From Edaphobacter sp. 12200R-103 (GTDB taxonomy: Bacteria; Acidobacteriota; Terriglobia; Terriglobales; Acidobacteriaceae): DNA of 64,000 nucleotides. Shown here piece after piece: positions 27,070 through 36,053 of the stretch. Below the pieces are notes generated by a model that did no database searches, was not told the DNA's origin, and was given only the letters and a program-made list of their open reading frames with translations. How positions within the stretch are numbered: position 1 is the stretch's first letter; each line of letters begins with the position of its first letter. A program made the position numbers and the translations under genes. The stretch spans positions 2,170,001 to 2,234,000 of the forward strand of contig NZ_CP048114.1 of the NCBI RefSeq assembly GCF_010093025.1, read 5' to 3'.

Positions 27070-28389
27070 GTGATTACCCGACGCGAATTTCTCGATACCC
27101 TTGCTGTCACGGCTGCCGGGGCAGCCGTCAGCAGCAGCGCGAAAAGCTATGCCCAGATCGTCGGAGCCAACGATCGCGTAAACTTCGCCGTCATCGGATT
27201 GAACAGCAGGGCGTATGCTCACCTGTCGTCTCTGAAAGCGAATGAAAAGACCGCGCACATTACCCACGTGTGCGACGTCGATACGAAGATTCTCGACCGG
27301 TTTGCCGGCAGGGCAGAGACATCGCTTGGTTATAAACCCGCGAGCGACAAGGATTTTCGCAAGGTACTTGCTTCCAAGGACGTGGATGCGATCACGATCG
27401 CTACCCCCGACCACTGGCATGCTCCGATGGCCATTGCCGGGCTTGAGGCAGGTAAACATGTCTATGTGGAGAAGCCCTGCAGCCATAATCCCGCAGAGGG
27501 CGCAATGCTGGTGGCCGCGCGCGACAAGTACAAGAAGCTGGTCCAGATGGGCAGTCAGCAACGTTCTTCTCCGCACACCATCGAGATCATCGGGAAGATT
27601 AAAGAAGGTGTGATCGGCCTCCCTTACTATGCGAAGGCCTGGTACAGCAACACGCGCAAATCGATCGGCATCGGCAAGGAAGTGCCGGTTCCTTCGACGC
27701 TGGACTGGGACTTGTGGCAGGGTCCGGCTCCGCGCAAGCCGTACAAGGACAACTACCATCCCTACAACTGGCACTGGTTCTGGCACTGGGGAACGGGCGA
27801 GACGCTCAACAACGGAACGCACGAGGTCGATGTCTGCCGCTGGGCCCTTGGGGTCGACTTCCCCAAGCATGTCTCCTCATCGGGTGGCCGCTATCACTTC
27901 AAGGACGACTGGCAGTTCTATGACACCCTGATCACCAGCTTCGAATACGAAGACAAGATGCTCTCCTGGGAAGGCAAGTGCTGCCAGGGCATGAAGTTCT
28001 ATAACCGCGATCGCGGCTCGGCCATTATGGGAACGACGGGAACAGTTGTAGTCGACCGTGGAGGATACGAGATCTACGATCTGAAGGGAACAAAGACGAG
28101 CGAATTCAAGGCACAGAAGGCAGCTGCATCAGCCGACCTGGTAGGCGCGGATTCGATGACCGATCTTCACTTTGCCAACTTCATCGCCGGAATCCAGAAG
28201 GGTGAGAAGCTTCATGCTCCCATCGAGGTCGGAAACGTGGCAGTAACGATGCTGCAGCTCTCGAACGTTGCCTGGAAGCTCAATCGAGGACTCTCCCTCA
28301 ACACGGCGAACGGAAAAGTGCTGAACGACCCCGAAGCCATGAAGTACTGGGATCGCGAGTACGAGAAGGGCTGGGCCCCGAAGGTTTAA
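27070..28389 (+). CDS. Tat-exported Gfo/Idh/MocA-family oxidoreductase
   Basis: The 439-residue protein has a twin-arginine signal (ITRREFLDTLAVTAAGAAV), then a Rossmann domain with VNFAVIGLNSRA and the signature GLEAGKHVYVEKPCSHN, whose EKP is the family's NAD-side Lys motif. The C-terminal alpha/beta domain has the HEVDVCRWALG segment. Related exported members act on sugars, some as glycosidases with bound NAD. The GTG at 27070 is preferred because AGGAGG lies 7-8 bases before it; the ATG at 27064 would be too near that site. The substrate is unknown. Confidence 0.85.
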   Translation: MITRREFLDTLAVTAAGAAVSSSAKSYAQIVGANDRVNFAVIGLNSRAYAHLSSLKANEKTAHITHVCDVDTKILDRFAGRAETSLGYKPASDKDFRKVLASKDVDAITIATPDHWHAPMAIAGLEAGKHVYVEKPCSHNPAEGAMLVAARDKYKKLVQMGSQQRSSPHTIEIIGKIKEGVIGLPYYAKAWYSNTRKSIGIGKEVPVPSTLDWDLWQGPAPRKPYKDNYHPYNWHWFWHWGTGETLNNGTHEVDVCRWALGVDFPKHVSSSGGRYHFKDDWQFYDTLITSFEYEDKMLSWEGKCCQGMKFYNRDRGSAIMGTTGTVVVDRGGYEIYDLKGTKTSEFKAQKAAASADLVGADSMTDLHFANFIAGIQKGEKLHAPIEVGNVAVTMLQLSNVAWKLNRGLSLNTANGKVLNDPEAMKYWDREYEKGWAPKV

Positions 28390-28410
28390 CTTCGCACGCT
28401 TCACGGTCAG

Positions 28411-28438
28411 CGGCAGCCTGCCATCAAGCGGGCTGCCG
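28411..28438 (+). terminator. Terminator after the oxidoreductase gene
   Basis: CGGCAGCC and GGCTGCCG form an 8-bp stem, followed by TTTTGTTTGG, 21 bases past the stop at 28389. Confidence 0.75.
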
Positions 28439-28513
28439 TTTTGTTTGGAAATCGACGATACAAATCGGAGTGTTGCATCATAACGAAGCGAATACTGTTC
28501 GAAGTGAGCTGTC

Positions 28514-29179
28514 ATGATGCAGAACAACGGAAGACTCTGGGCAGAGCCGAACGAGCTATCGAGGGAATCTCCTGCGGAAGGCGTTACGCTGCTGCACGGC
28601 TTCTGCAGGGAGGATGCCCCGCAGATCTACGAGGCGATACGACAGGTTGAGTCGATCTCGCCCTTTCGCCAGATGGTTGTTCCCGGCGGACACACGATGT
28701 CGGTGGCGATGACCAACTGCGGCGAGCTTGGCTGGACGACGGACCGCAGCGGTTATCGCTATACGCCCGAAGACCCAATGACCGGTGCGCCCTGGCCCGC
28801 GATGCCGGAGATCCTTCTCTCACTGGCCCGGCGAGCTGCTGCGGAGGGTGGCTCTGCTGAATTTCGGCCGAACGGGTGCCTGATCAATCGCTATGCGGTC
28901 GGTGCCCGGCTTTCGCTCCATCAGGATCGCAACGAGCGGGACTACAGTCAGCCCATCGTCTCGGTCTCTCTTGGACTACCCGCCACTTTTCTTTTAGGAA
29001 CGCTCCGGCGGACGGACACCCCCCGCCGTATTCGGGTGGAACATGGAGATGTGCTGGTGTGGGGTGGTCCGGCGCGCCTCATCTTCCATGGAATCGCACC
29101 CATTCGGGCAGGGCACGACCCTTTGACGGGCAACTATCGCATCAATCTAACCTTCCGTCACGTCGCTTCGGACGACTAA
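28514..29179 (+). CDS. alkB: Alpha-ketoglutarate-dependent DNA dealkylase AlkB
   Basis: AlkB repairs 1-methyladenine and 3-methylcytosine by iron- and 2-oxoglutarate-dependent oxidation. The 221-residue protein shows the iron ligands His136 and Asp138 in LSLHQDRNERDYSQPIVS and His192 in IFHGIAP. Arg209 and Arg215 in NYRINLTFRHV bind 2-oxoglutarate. The N-terminal half has the nucleotide-recognition lid (MVVPGGHTMSVAMTNCGELG). Length matches E. coli AlkB (216). The start codons ATGATG at 28514 and 28517 cannot be separated. It lies upstream of a tiny ORF and cinA on the same strand. Confidence 0.95.
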   Translation: MMQNNGRLWAEPNELSRESPAEGVTLLHGFCREDAPQIYEAIRQVESISPFRQMVVPGGHTMSVAMTNCGELGWTTDRSGYRYTPEDPMTGAPWPAMPEILLSLARRAAAEGGSAEFRPNGCLINRYAVGARLSLHQDRNERDYSQPIVSVSLGLPATFLLGTLRRTDTPRRIRVEHGDVLVWGGPARLIFHGIAPIRAGHDPLTGNYRINLTFRHVASDD

Positions 29180-29209
29180 GCATCCCCGACATTCCAGAAA
29201 GTCTCTATG

Positions 29210-29284
29210 ATGAAGGACGACGTTTTGCTATGCCTCATGCTGGCGGGAACCGCCGATGCGACAGGGACTCTGACTGAATCATGA
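29210..29284 (+). CDS. Candidate leader ORF overlapping the cinA start
   Basis: A 24-codon ORF starts at an ATGATG (29207/29210) and stops in TCATGATT, where its TGA overlaps the cinA ATG by two bases. cinA has a poor ribosome site, so termination here could help ribosomes reinitiate. The peptide is unremarkable and has no known relative to me, so this is a low-confidence call. Confidence 0.3.
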   Translation: MKDDVLLCLMLAGTADATGTLTES

Positions 29285-30540
29285 TTGCTGAGATTATTGC
29301 TGCCGGTTCTGAGATGCTGACGCCGCATCGCCAGGATACGAACTCTCTCTTCCTCACCGCGGAACTGAATGACCTGGGGGTGGAGGTCGCGTTCAAGACG
29401 ATCGTCGGAGACAAGCTGCGGCACCTGACCGAGGTTGCGCGTACGGCACTTGCCCGTACAGATATTGTTGTGTTCTCCGGCGGACTTGGGCCGACCGAAG
29501 ACGACCTTACCCGCGAGGCGGTGGCGGCGGCCCTGGGAGTCCAGATACGACGAGATCCTGAGATTCTGGCGAGTCTTCACAAGCGTTTTGCCGCGCGCCA
29601 GATGACGATGCCCCCAAACAATGCCAAGCAAGCTGATGTCCTGGAAGGCGCTGTCATTTTGAAGAATGGCAACGGAAGTGCGCCGGGGCAACTGCTGGAC
29701 ACGGTCGTGGGAAAGTATCGCAAGATCGTCATTCTGCTGCCTGGACCGCCGCGCGAGCTTAAGCCTCTGTTCCAGGAGGCCGTCAAACCGCTCCTCGCCG
29801 ATATTCTCCCGCCGCGCAGGCTTGCCCGACGCTCTCTCAGGATGGCACTGATTCCCGAATCACAGGTAGATGCGCGCACGTCTCCCATCTACAACAGCTT
29901 TCCGGATGTAGAGACTACGATCCTTGCAGGCCATGGAGAGATCCAGCTTCACTTTATGGCCGCGAAGGTCACCCTGGAGGAAGCGCAAAGCAGGGTGGAT
30001 GAGTTGGCCGGCCTCGTTGAAGCTGAGATGGAGGATGCCATCTTCTCGTCACAGGGCGAGAGCCTGGAAGAGGTCGTCCTGATGATGATGGAGATGCGGC
30101 ATCTCACGCTGTCGGTCGCGGAAAGCTGCACCGGTGGCCTGGTAGGAGAAAGGCTGACAGCCATTCCCAACAGCTCCCGGGCGTTTATAGGTGGGGCCAT
30201 CGTCTACACGCCGGAACTCAAGACGCTGTTTGCCGACGTGCCGCGCGAGATGGTGGAGATGCATGGAGCGGTCAGCCCGGAGGTCGCTCGCGCTCTGGCG
30301 GAAGGCATCCGTGCACGCACAGGGAGCTCGCTGGGCCTTTCGATCACGGGGCTGGCTGGGCCGGGGACTGCTCCGGGAAAAGATGCGGAACGTCCGGTCG
30401 GCCGTGTCTACATAGGTCTGGCGGACGGTCGGGAGTCGCGGGTAAAAGAGCTAAATCTCACCGGCGACCGCGAGTACATCCGGTGGTGGGCCTCGCAGCA
30501 CGCGCTCGAATTTCTTAGAAGAACACTGCACCAGGACTGA
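29281..30540 (+). CDS. cinA: Competence/damage-inducible protein CinA
   Basis: The 419-residue product has the two CinA domains. The N-terminal MoCF-like domain (about 1-170) has VVFSGGLGPTEDDLTREAV, and its ADP-ribose pyrophosphatase role is known in some members. The C-terminal domain, from about 275, is the NMN deamidase (PncC)-like part with LSVAESCTGGLVGERL and LSITGLAGPGTAPG. CinA is linked to NAD salvage and in some species to natural competence. Other competence-related genes (dprA, yifB) are in the window, but not adjacent. It is preceded by the small overlapping ORF and followed by plsY. Confidence 0.95.
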   Translation: MIAEIIAAGSEMLTPHRQDTNSLFLTAELNDLGVEVAFKTIVGDKLRHLTEVARTALARTDIVVFSGGLGPTEDDLTREAVAAALGVQIRRDPEILASLHKRFAARQMTMPPNNAKQADVLEGAVILKNGNGSAPGQLLDTVVGKYRKIVILLPGPPRELKPLFQEAVKPLLADILPPRRLARRSLRMALIPESQVDARTSPIYNSFPDVETTILAGHGEIQLHFMAAKVTLEEAQSRVDELAGLVEAEMEDAIFSSQGESLEEVVLMMMEMRHLTLSVAESCTGGLVGERLTAIPNSSRAFIGGAIVYTPELKTLFADVPREMVEMHGAVSPEVARALAEGIRARTGSSLGLSITGLAGPGTAPGKDAERPVGRVYIGLADGRESRVKELNLTGDREYIRWWASQHALEFLRRTLHQD

Positions 30541-30619
30541 AGCAAAATGCGCTCTCGCGACTGAATTACTGTGGTCACGGCGGGTTGCGCAAACCCTTGA
30601 TAGACTTCAAAAGGAACCT

Positions 30620-31246
30620 ATGATTTGGACGCTCTCCATCGCGGTGGCTTACCTGCTGGGCTCTATCCCCTTCGGGTATCTTCTGGTGCGAATGTTCCGG
30701 AATGAAGACATTCGGGCTACGGGCAGCGGCAATATCGGGGCGACAAACGTCGCGCGCTCCGGAGCGAAGGGGCTGGGAATTTTGACCCTTGTCCTGGATG
30801 CGCTGAAGGGATTTGCAGCTGTCGTGATCGCGCAGCATCTCGCGAAACGATACGGCTTTCCGCAGGGCTATGACATCGCTGCCGCTGCTGCCCTGGCAGC
30901 GGTGGTGGGCCATTGCTTTCCTGTCTGGCTTGGATTCCGCGGCGGTAAAGGAGTGGCGACCGCGCTTGGCGTGTTCCTGGCGCTCGTTCCCATCACAACC
31001 GTGCTGTATGTTCTTGGGATATTTGTGGCCGTGGTCTTCCTGACGAAATACGTTTCTCTGGCTTCCATCCTGGGGGCTGCGCTGTTCCCGGTATTTGCGC
31101 TGCCGCATGCCCCGAATCGCTCTCCCATCCTCGTCGCCTGCTACATCCTGATACCGGTCATCATCATCTTCAAACACGCTCAGAACATTCGACGGCTGAT
31201 TGCCGGTACCGAGCATCGCTTCGGTGCACCCAGGGTGGCTGCTTGA
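30620..31246 (+). CDS. plsY: Acyl-phosphate:glycerol-3-phosphate acyltransferase
   Basis: PlsY transfers an acyl group from acyl phosphate to glycerol-3-phosphate to make lysophosphatidic acid. The 208-residue membrane protein has the three PlsY motifs: GSIPFGYLLVR and TGSGNIGATNVAR, then GHCFPVWLGFRGGKGVATA, and the C-terminal FKHAQNIRRLIAGTE. The start has an AAAGGAACC site. Its stop overlaps the TTG start of gpsA by four bases (TTGA), so the two are a translationally coupled pair that makes and acylates glycerol-3-phosphate. Confidence 0.96.
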   Translation: MIWTLSIAVAYLLGSIPFGYLLVRMFRNEDIRATGSGNIGATNVARSGAKGLGILTLVLDALKGFAAVVIAQHLAKRYGFPQGYDIAAAAALAAVVGHCFPVWLGFRGGKGVATALGVFLALVPITTVLYVLGIFVAVVFLTKYVSLASILGAALFPVFALPHAPNRSPILVACYILIPVIIIFKHAQNIRRLIAGTEHRFGAPRVAA

Positions 31247-32241
31247 GCAAAATTACGATTCTGGGGGCCGGAGCCTGGGGGACAGCACTGGCGATCTCGC
31301 TTGCCCGGCGAGGCGGTCATCGCCTTTCGCTCTGGGCTCATTCTCCTGCGCTTGCCGATCAGTTGCATGACGGCGGTGAGAATACCACTTACCTGCCCGG
31401 CTACATCCTTCCGATGGATGTTCACGTAACCAGCGATCTTCCCGATGCCATCTTTGAGGCCGAGATCATCGTCTGCGTGGTGCCTTCGCAGCACGTACGC
31501 GGCGTCCTCTCGCACATTGCGCCGTTGCTTACCCACGACCAGATTATCGTCTCCGCCTCAAAGGGGATCGAAGAACTGACCTTTCTGCGGATGTCGCAGG
31601 TCGTTGGCTCCATCACGGAAAACCCCTTCAGTGTTCTTTCAGGACCATCGTTTGCGCAGGAGGTTGCCGCGGGCAGTCCGGCGGCGATCGTCGCTGCAGC
31701 CACCGACCTTCGCCTTGCCCAGCGCGTTCAGCGCGACTTCTCCTCCCCCTCTCTGAGGATCTATACGAATGACGATGTGCCAGGGGTAGAGCTGGGAGGT
31801 TCGCTTAAAAACGTCGTTGCGCTGGCCGCCGGTGTGGTGCGGGGCCTGAATCTCGGACACAGCTCTGTTGCCGCGCTGATCACTCGCGGCATTGCTGAGA
31901 TGACGCGGCTGGCCGTCGCATGTGGAGGCAGACGTCAGACCCTCGCTGGTCTTTCGGGCGTCGGCGATCTGATTCTTACCTGCACGGGAGAACTCTCTCG
32001 CAACCGTTCTGTCGGAATCGAGCTCGGCAAGGGGCGGCCGCTCGACGACATTCTGGCAGGCATGGGAGGCAAGGTGGCCGAAGGGGTGCGCTCGACAACA
32101 GCCGCGCTAGGCCTTGCAGCCCGTTACGGCGTTGAAATGCCGATCACCGAGCAGGTCGATGCAATCCTCCACCGGAATAAGAAGCCTGCAGACGCTATCC
32201 GCGAGCTGATGTCCCGGCCCGGCCGTAACGAACTGCAGTAG
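31243..32241 (+). CDS. gpsA: NAD(P)-dependent glycerol-3-phosphate dehydrogenase
   Basis: GpsA reduces dihydroxyacetone phosphate to sn-glycerol-3-phosphate, the backbone for phospholipid synthesis. The 332-residue enzyme has the nucleotide-binding ITILGAGAWGTALAI, the family patch FSVLSGPSFAQEVAAG, the catalytic Lys in GGSLKNVVALAAG, and SGVGDLILTCTGELSRN. The TTG start overlaps the plsY stop in TTGA. The product feeds directly into PlsY. Confidence 0.96.
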   Translation: MSKITILGAGAWGTALAISLARRGGHRLSLWAHSPALADQLHDGGENTTYLPGYILPMDVHVTSDLPDAIFEAEIIVCVVPSQHVRGVLSHIAPLLTHDQIIVSASKGIEELTFLRMSQVVGSITENPFSVLSGPSFAQEVAAGSPAAIVAAATDLRLAQRVQRDFSSPSLRIYTNDDVPGVELGGSLKNVVALAAGVVRGLNLGHSSVAALITRGIAEMTRLAVACGGRRQTLAGLSGVGDLILTCTGELSRNRSVGIELGKGRPLDDILAGMGGKVAEGVRSTTAALGLAARYGVEMPITEQVDAILHRNKKPADAIRELMSRPGRNELQ

Positions 32242-32282
32242 CTGGATTTACTCTTTCCCCTCTTTCGGCATCTAATCGGGGC

Positions 32283-32558
32283 ATGGCTGATCCGATAGAT
32301 CCACTTCGCAAGCATGCACCTGATGAGCGGAAAGAGGATAAGATCGAGTCCACCCGCAATGACCCTACACCACAATCCCGGGTAGGAGATTCACGCTTTC
32401 TTCCAGTGGTGATCCTGGCGGCAATTGCCCTGATCGTCCTGCTGATTGCAGGCATCGTGCTTGTTAAAAGAAAGGGAACGAAGATGGTTCCGCACGAGCA
32501 GGACAATCACCCCACATCGAGCATTCCGCAGCAGCCACCTGCAGTCCAGTACGGCTGA
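32283..32558 (+). CDS. Small single-pass membrane protein of unknown function
   Basis: The 91-residue product has a charged, hydrophilic N-terminus (about 1-38), a clear membrane helix (VVILAAIALIVLLIAGIVLV, about 42-61), a basic KRKGTK stop-transfer segment, and a Pro/Gln-rich tail. This suggests a single-pass protein. I do not recognise a family. It lies 41 bases after gpsA and could belong to the same transcript, but a hairpin separates it from ftsY. Confidence 0.6.
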   Translation: MADPIDPLRKHAPDERKEDKIESTRNDPTPQSRVGDSRFLPVVILAAIALIVLLIAGIVLVKRKGTKMVPHEQDNHPTSSIPQQPPAVQYG

Positions 32559-32604
32559 CGCTCACGATGGAAGAGCGAAGACCGGCAGCTTCTTTCGCAG
32601 GGTT

Positions 32605-32637
32605 CCGCAGGCCCGAATCACTGTTCGGGACCTGCGG
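32605..32637 (+). terminator. Terminator-like hairpin before ftsY
   Basis: CCGCAGGCCCGAA pairs with TTCGGG-A-CCTGCGG across a six-base loop, with one bulged A. No clear U-run follows, so it may be a terminator or a processing or regulatory hairpin. Confidence 0.4.
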
Positions 32638-32674
32638 TCCACCTTTGCGTATGAAGCGATAGACTGGAAGCAAC

Positions 32675-33664
32675 ATGGTCTTCTCTTCTCTCTTCGGCAA
32701 ACGTCCGACCGAACCGGAATCGACAGAATCACCCGCCCCTGAACCGTCGAAAGTGAGTCTCTTCGACCGCATGCGACAGGCGGTCACGCGGACGCGCGAG
32801 TCCCTGTCGCAATCCATCGGATCGGTCGTAGCTCTTACACGCGAGGTCGATCAGGCTTCGCTCGATGATCTGGAACCGCGTCTGCTGGCTGCCGATATCG
32901 GTAGCGCGACCACCGCAATCATCATGGAGAACCTTAGACAGCGGGCGCTGCGCACCGGTATCGAGAGCGGAGCCCAGCTCAAGGAGATACTGAAGGCCGA
33001 ACTGAAACAGATCCTCGACGGTGTCTCCCATCCGATCCAACATCCCGCCACACCGCCTGAGGTCATCCTGATGGTGGGCGTCAACGGGACCGGCAAGACC
33101 ACCACGACAGGCAAGCTGGCGAATCTTTACAGGTCACAGGGCCGCAGTGTTTTGCTCTGTGCCGCGGACACCTTCCGGGCTGCAGCGATCGAGCAGCTGG
33201 AGGTCTGGGCGCAACGCTCGGATGTTCCCATCATCAAGACGAAGCAGGGTGGCGACCCATCGGCTGCTCTCTACGATGCACTTACGGCGGCGAAGTCCCG
33301 CGGCACCGATGTGATGATCGCCGACACGGCAGGCAGGCTTCACACCAAGACTGATTTGATGAAAGAGCTGGACAAGATGCGCCGAACGACGGAAAAGCTG
33401 GTTCCGGGGGCGCCGCACCAGACCTTCCTGGTCATGGACGCCACTACCGGCCAGAATGGCCTGCAGCAGGCCCGTCTGTTTACGGAGGCCGCACACGTCA
33501 CCGGAATCGTGCTCACCAAGCTGGACGGAACCGCGAAGGGCGGCATTGTGCTTGCCATCGCTACCGAGCTGAAGCTGCCCGTTCTCTATGCCGGTATCGG
33601 GGAGAAAATCGACGACCTGATTCCCTTCGACAGCACGGCCTTCATCGACAGCCTGGTTGGATAG
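32675..33664 (+). CDS. ftsY: Signal recognition particle receptor FtsY
   Basis: FtsY is the membrane-associated GTPase that docks SRP-ribosome complexes at the Sec translocon. The 329-residue protein has a short acidic A region (about 10-30), the four-helix N domain, and the G domain with GVNGTGKTTTTGKLA (from 135), the DTFRAAA insertion-box start, DTAGR (217-221) and TKLDGTAKGG (from 281). It is shorter than E. coli FtsY because the acidic A region is very small. It partners the ffs RNA encoded near 14 kb. Confidence 0.97.
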   Translation: MVFSSLFGKRPTEPESTESPAPEPSKVSLFDRMRQAVTRTRESLSQSIGSVVALTREVDQASLDDLEPRLLAADIGSATTAIIMENLRQRALRTGIESGAQLKEILKAELKQILDGVSHPIQHPATPPEVILMVGVNGTGKTTTTGKLANLYRSQGRSVLLCAADTFRAAAIEQLEVWAQRSDVPIIKTKQGGDPSAALYDALTAAKSRGTDVMIADTAGRLHTKTDLMKELDKMRRTTEKLVPGAPHQTFLVMDATTGQNGLQQARLFTEAAHVTGIVLTKLDGTAKGGIVLAIATELKLPVLYAGIGEKIDDLIPFDSTAFIDSLVG

Positions 33665-33705
33665 ACCAGCTTCTGCAAACGCATTCGAGATTATTCTCAG
33701 CAAAG

Positions 33706-34869
33706 ATGGATCCACTCGAACAGGAACGGCGCGATCGGGAGTTTATGGCGCACGCGCTTGAGCTTGCGGCGACAACGACTGCCCTGGCCAGCCCCAACCC
33801 GCAGGTGGGCTGCTTTATCGTGCGCGATGACACCATCCTCGGCGAGGGCGCACATCTCTATGACAACTACGATCACGCGGAGATCGTCGCGCTGAAGCAG
33901 GCAGCCTCTCGCGGTCTTTCGGTCAAGGGCGCCACGGCCTATGTCACGCTCGAGCCGTGCAGCCACCATGGACGCACCGGCCCCTGCGCGGATGCTCTCG
34001 TAGCGGCGGGAATGAAGCGCGTGGTCGTCGCCACGCTCGATCCCAATCCACTGGTCAGCGGACGCGGAGTCGAGAAGCTGCGAGCGGCAGGCATCGATGT
34101 AGTCATTGGCTTCGGCGAACAGCAGGCCAGGGAGATCAACGAAGCCTTCGCGCACTTCATCCGCACTCGCACTCCCTTCGTCACACTGAAGGCTGCACTC
34201 TCGGCCGATGGCAAGCTGGCTCCTGAAGACAGTTTACGAACGGCCAAGGAACCCTATTGGCTGACAGGAGCTGAAGCGCGGGAGGATGTCCAACGGCTTC
34301 GGCACGCCTCCGATGCGGCTCTTACCGGCATCGGGACCGTTCTCGCCGATGATCCGCAACTGACCGACCGCAGCGGAATATCAAGACGCCGGCCGTTGCT
34401 TCGCGTTGTCCTCGACAGTTATCTGCGAACACCGCTTTCCTCAAAGCTTGTCCGTTCCGCAGCAAATGACCTGCTCATCTTCGCTGGAAGCTCCGCCCCT
34501 GAGAACAGGATTAGAGATCTTCGCAGTGCCGGTGTCGAAGTTGAGATCGTCGCAGAGGAGGACGGCCGTCTCTCGCTTCCCTTCATCCTGTCACGACTGG
34601 GTGAGCGACAGATTCTTAGCCTGCTGCTTGAGGGCGGCTCCGAGCTCAACGGCGCCTTCCTGCGTCAGAGGCTCGTCGAAAGAGTGATCTTCTTTCATTC
34701 GCAGGTTCGCCTGGGAGATCAGGCGATTCCATTTGCAGAGGGCATCGCTTCGCCGGCCGAGGTCGAGCAGGCCCTACGCCGCGTCACACGGATCACGATA
34801 GGTGAGGATCTCCGCGTAAGCGGATACCTGCGCGATCCGTGGCTATCGCAATCACCTTCTGAATCCTGA
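33706..34869 (+). CDS. ribD: Bifunctional riboflavin deaminase/reductase RibD
   Basis: RibD carries out the second and third steps of riboflavin synthesis from GTP. The N-terminal cytidine-deaminase-like domain has the zinc site HAE (57-59) with PCSHHGRTGPC (84-94), and the C-terminal reductase domain starts around TPFVTLKAALSADGK with a GIGTVLADDPQLT substrate loop and LLLEGGSELNGAFL. Both halves appear intact over 387 residues. It lies 41 bases after ftsY. ribE follows at 35234 with only a small acetyltransferase-like gene between; the other rib genes are not in the window. Confidence 0.96.
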   Translation: MDPLEQERRDREFMAHALELAATTTALASPNPQVGCFIVRDDTILGEGAHLYDNYDHAEIVALKQAASRGLSVKGATAYVTLEPCSHHGRTGPCADALVAAGMKRVVVATLDPNPLVSGRGVEKLRAAGIDVVIGFGEQQAREINEAFAHFIRTRTPFVTLKAALSADGKLAPEDSLRTAKEPYWLTGAEAREDVQRLRHASDAALTGIGTVLADDPQLTDRSGISRRRPLLRVVLDSYLRTPLSSKLVRSAANDLLIFAGSSAPENRIRDLRSAGVEVEIVAEEDGRLSLPFILSRLGERQILSLLLEGGSELNGAFLRQRLVERVIFFHSQVRLGDQAIPFAEGIASPAEVEQALRRVTRITIGEDLRVSGYLRDPWLSQSPSES

Positions 34870-34884
34870 AATTGGGAGAGAACC

Positions 34885-35163
34885 ATGCCCAGAACAAGCC
34901 ACGTTACGCGAAACAGATTCGAATATGAGGACGAAGGCAAGGTCGCCTATCTTGAGTTTGAGACGGATGACCTTGGCTGGATCACGCTCCTTCGGACCGA
35001 GGTTCCCAATGAACTCCGTGGGCGCGGTATCGCAGGGGAGCTGGTACGGACGGCATTTGAGTACGCTCGCGAACATCGTCTGCGGGTGGATGTGCTATGC
35101 CCGCTGGCTGCCGATTACCTGAAGCGGCACCCTGAGTTGCGAGGCGATTCCTCAGTCTCCTGA
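34885..35163 (+). CDS. Small GNAT-like N-acetyltransferase (YidJ/NATD1 type)
   Basis: The 92-residue product resembles the compact YidJ/NATD1 acetyltransferases. It has the pattern YLEFETDDLGWITLLRTEVP, then a short acetyl-CoA loop RGRGIAGELVRTAFEYARE and CPLAADYLKRHPEL. The RGRGIAG loop fits the pyrophosphate-binding Q/RxxGxG/A motif. The substrate is unknown; a metabolic-damage-control role has been discussed for such small enzymes. A GGGAGAG site supports the ATG at 34885, only 15 bases after ribD. Confidence 0.8.
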   Translation: MPRTSHVTRNRFEYEDEGKVAYLEFETDDLGWITLLRTEVPNELRGRGIAGELVRTAFEYAREHRLRVDVLCPLAADYLKRHPELRGDSSVS

Positions 35164-35233
35164 AGGCGAACAGATCCTCCACTCAGTGCCCGTTCCTAAC
35201 TCGCTTGTGCCCGCTTCGCGCTAACCTATAGGT

Positions 35234-35899
35234 ATGTTTACCGGACTGATTGAAACCACCGGAACTGTCCTCTGCGTCACTCCGGAGGCAGGAGTAACCC
35301 GTATTACGATCGGGGCTCCCGCCTCGCTTGTCAGCCGGCTGTCGACCGGTGATTCTGTGGCCGTCAGCGGAGTCTGCCTCACTGCGCTCGACATCGAGCC
35401 CAATGCCTTTCCCCCAAGATTCTCCGCCGACCTTGCAGCAGAGACCATCGCCCGAACCACGCTCTCTCGGCTCAAGTCCGATACGGTGGTGAATCTTGAG
35501 CTTCCCACTCCTGCCGGTTCGCCCCTGGGAGGGCACGTCGTGCAGGGACACGTCGATGGGACGGCGACCCTTGTTGCGCTTGAGGCAATCACCCCCGGCA
35601 CGGAGACGACAGACTATCGCCTGCGTCTTACCGTGCCCGATGCACTGATGCGGTATATCGTCGAGAAGGGTTCCATCACTGTGGAAGGAATCTCCCTGAC
35701 GGTTGCGTCTGTTCAGGGCGACCAGGTTGAGATCGCCATCATTCCTCACACCTACGCTGCAACCAGTCTGCGTACTCTTTCGCCTGGAGAAGAAGTCAAT
35801 ATCGAAGTCGATGTTCTAGGCAAGTACGCAGAACGCAAGCTGGAAGCGCCCAAAGCATTCGATCTGACGGAGGAATACCTCATCGCCAACGGCTACTAG
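35234..35899 (+). CDS. ribE: Riboflavin synthase, alpha subunit
   Basis: The enzyme dismutates two 6,7-dimethyl-8-ribityllumazine molecules into riboflavin. The 221-residue protein is made of two similar beta-barrel lumazine-binding repeats: the first begins MFTGLIETTGTV and has GDSVAVSGVCLTA, and the second begins near GGHVVQGHVDGTATLV and has KGSITVEGISLTV. The C-terminal helix NIEVDVLGKYAERKL aids trimerisation. It is on the same strand as ribD, with one small gene between, so a short riboflavin operon is likely. Confidence 0.96.
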   Translation: MFTGLIETTGTVLCVTPEAGVTRITIGAPASLVSRLSTGDSVAVSGVCLTALDIEPNAFPPRFSADLAAETIARTTLSRLKSDTVVNLELPTPAGSPLGGHVVQGHVDGTATLVALEAITPGTETTDYRLRLTVPDALMRYIVEKGSITVEGISLTVASVQGDQVEIAIIPHTYAATSLRTLSPGEEVNIEVDVLGKYAERKLEAPKAFDLTEEYLIANGY

Positions 35900-36014
35900 C
35901 CTCAACCATCTTGCGAGGGGTTAACTGTCTTCGGGGCCAGTTCTTTCCTAAAGACTCCATTTTCCTCACACTTGAATTGAATCCTTCGCCCCGGCTTCAC
36001 AATCAATTAGACGA

Positions 36015-36032
36015 TTGTCGAATTATCGACAA
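36015..36032. promoter_or_regulatory. Candidate operator upstream of an SDR gene
   Basis: TTGTCGA-ATTA-TCGACAA is a perfect 7-bp inverted repeat with a 4-base spacer, 22 bases before the ATG at 36054. A further TCGACA (36049-36054) overlaps the start codon. The shape fits a dimeric HTH repressor; no regulator gene is adjacent. Confidence 0.55.
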
Positions 36033-36053
36033 GATTGAATGAGGTGAATCGAC

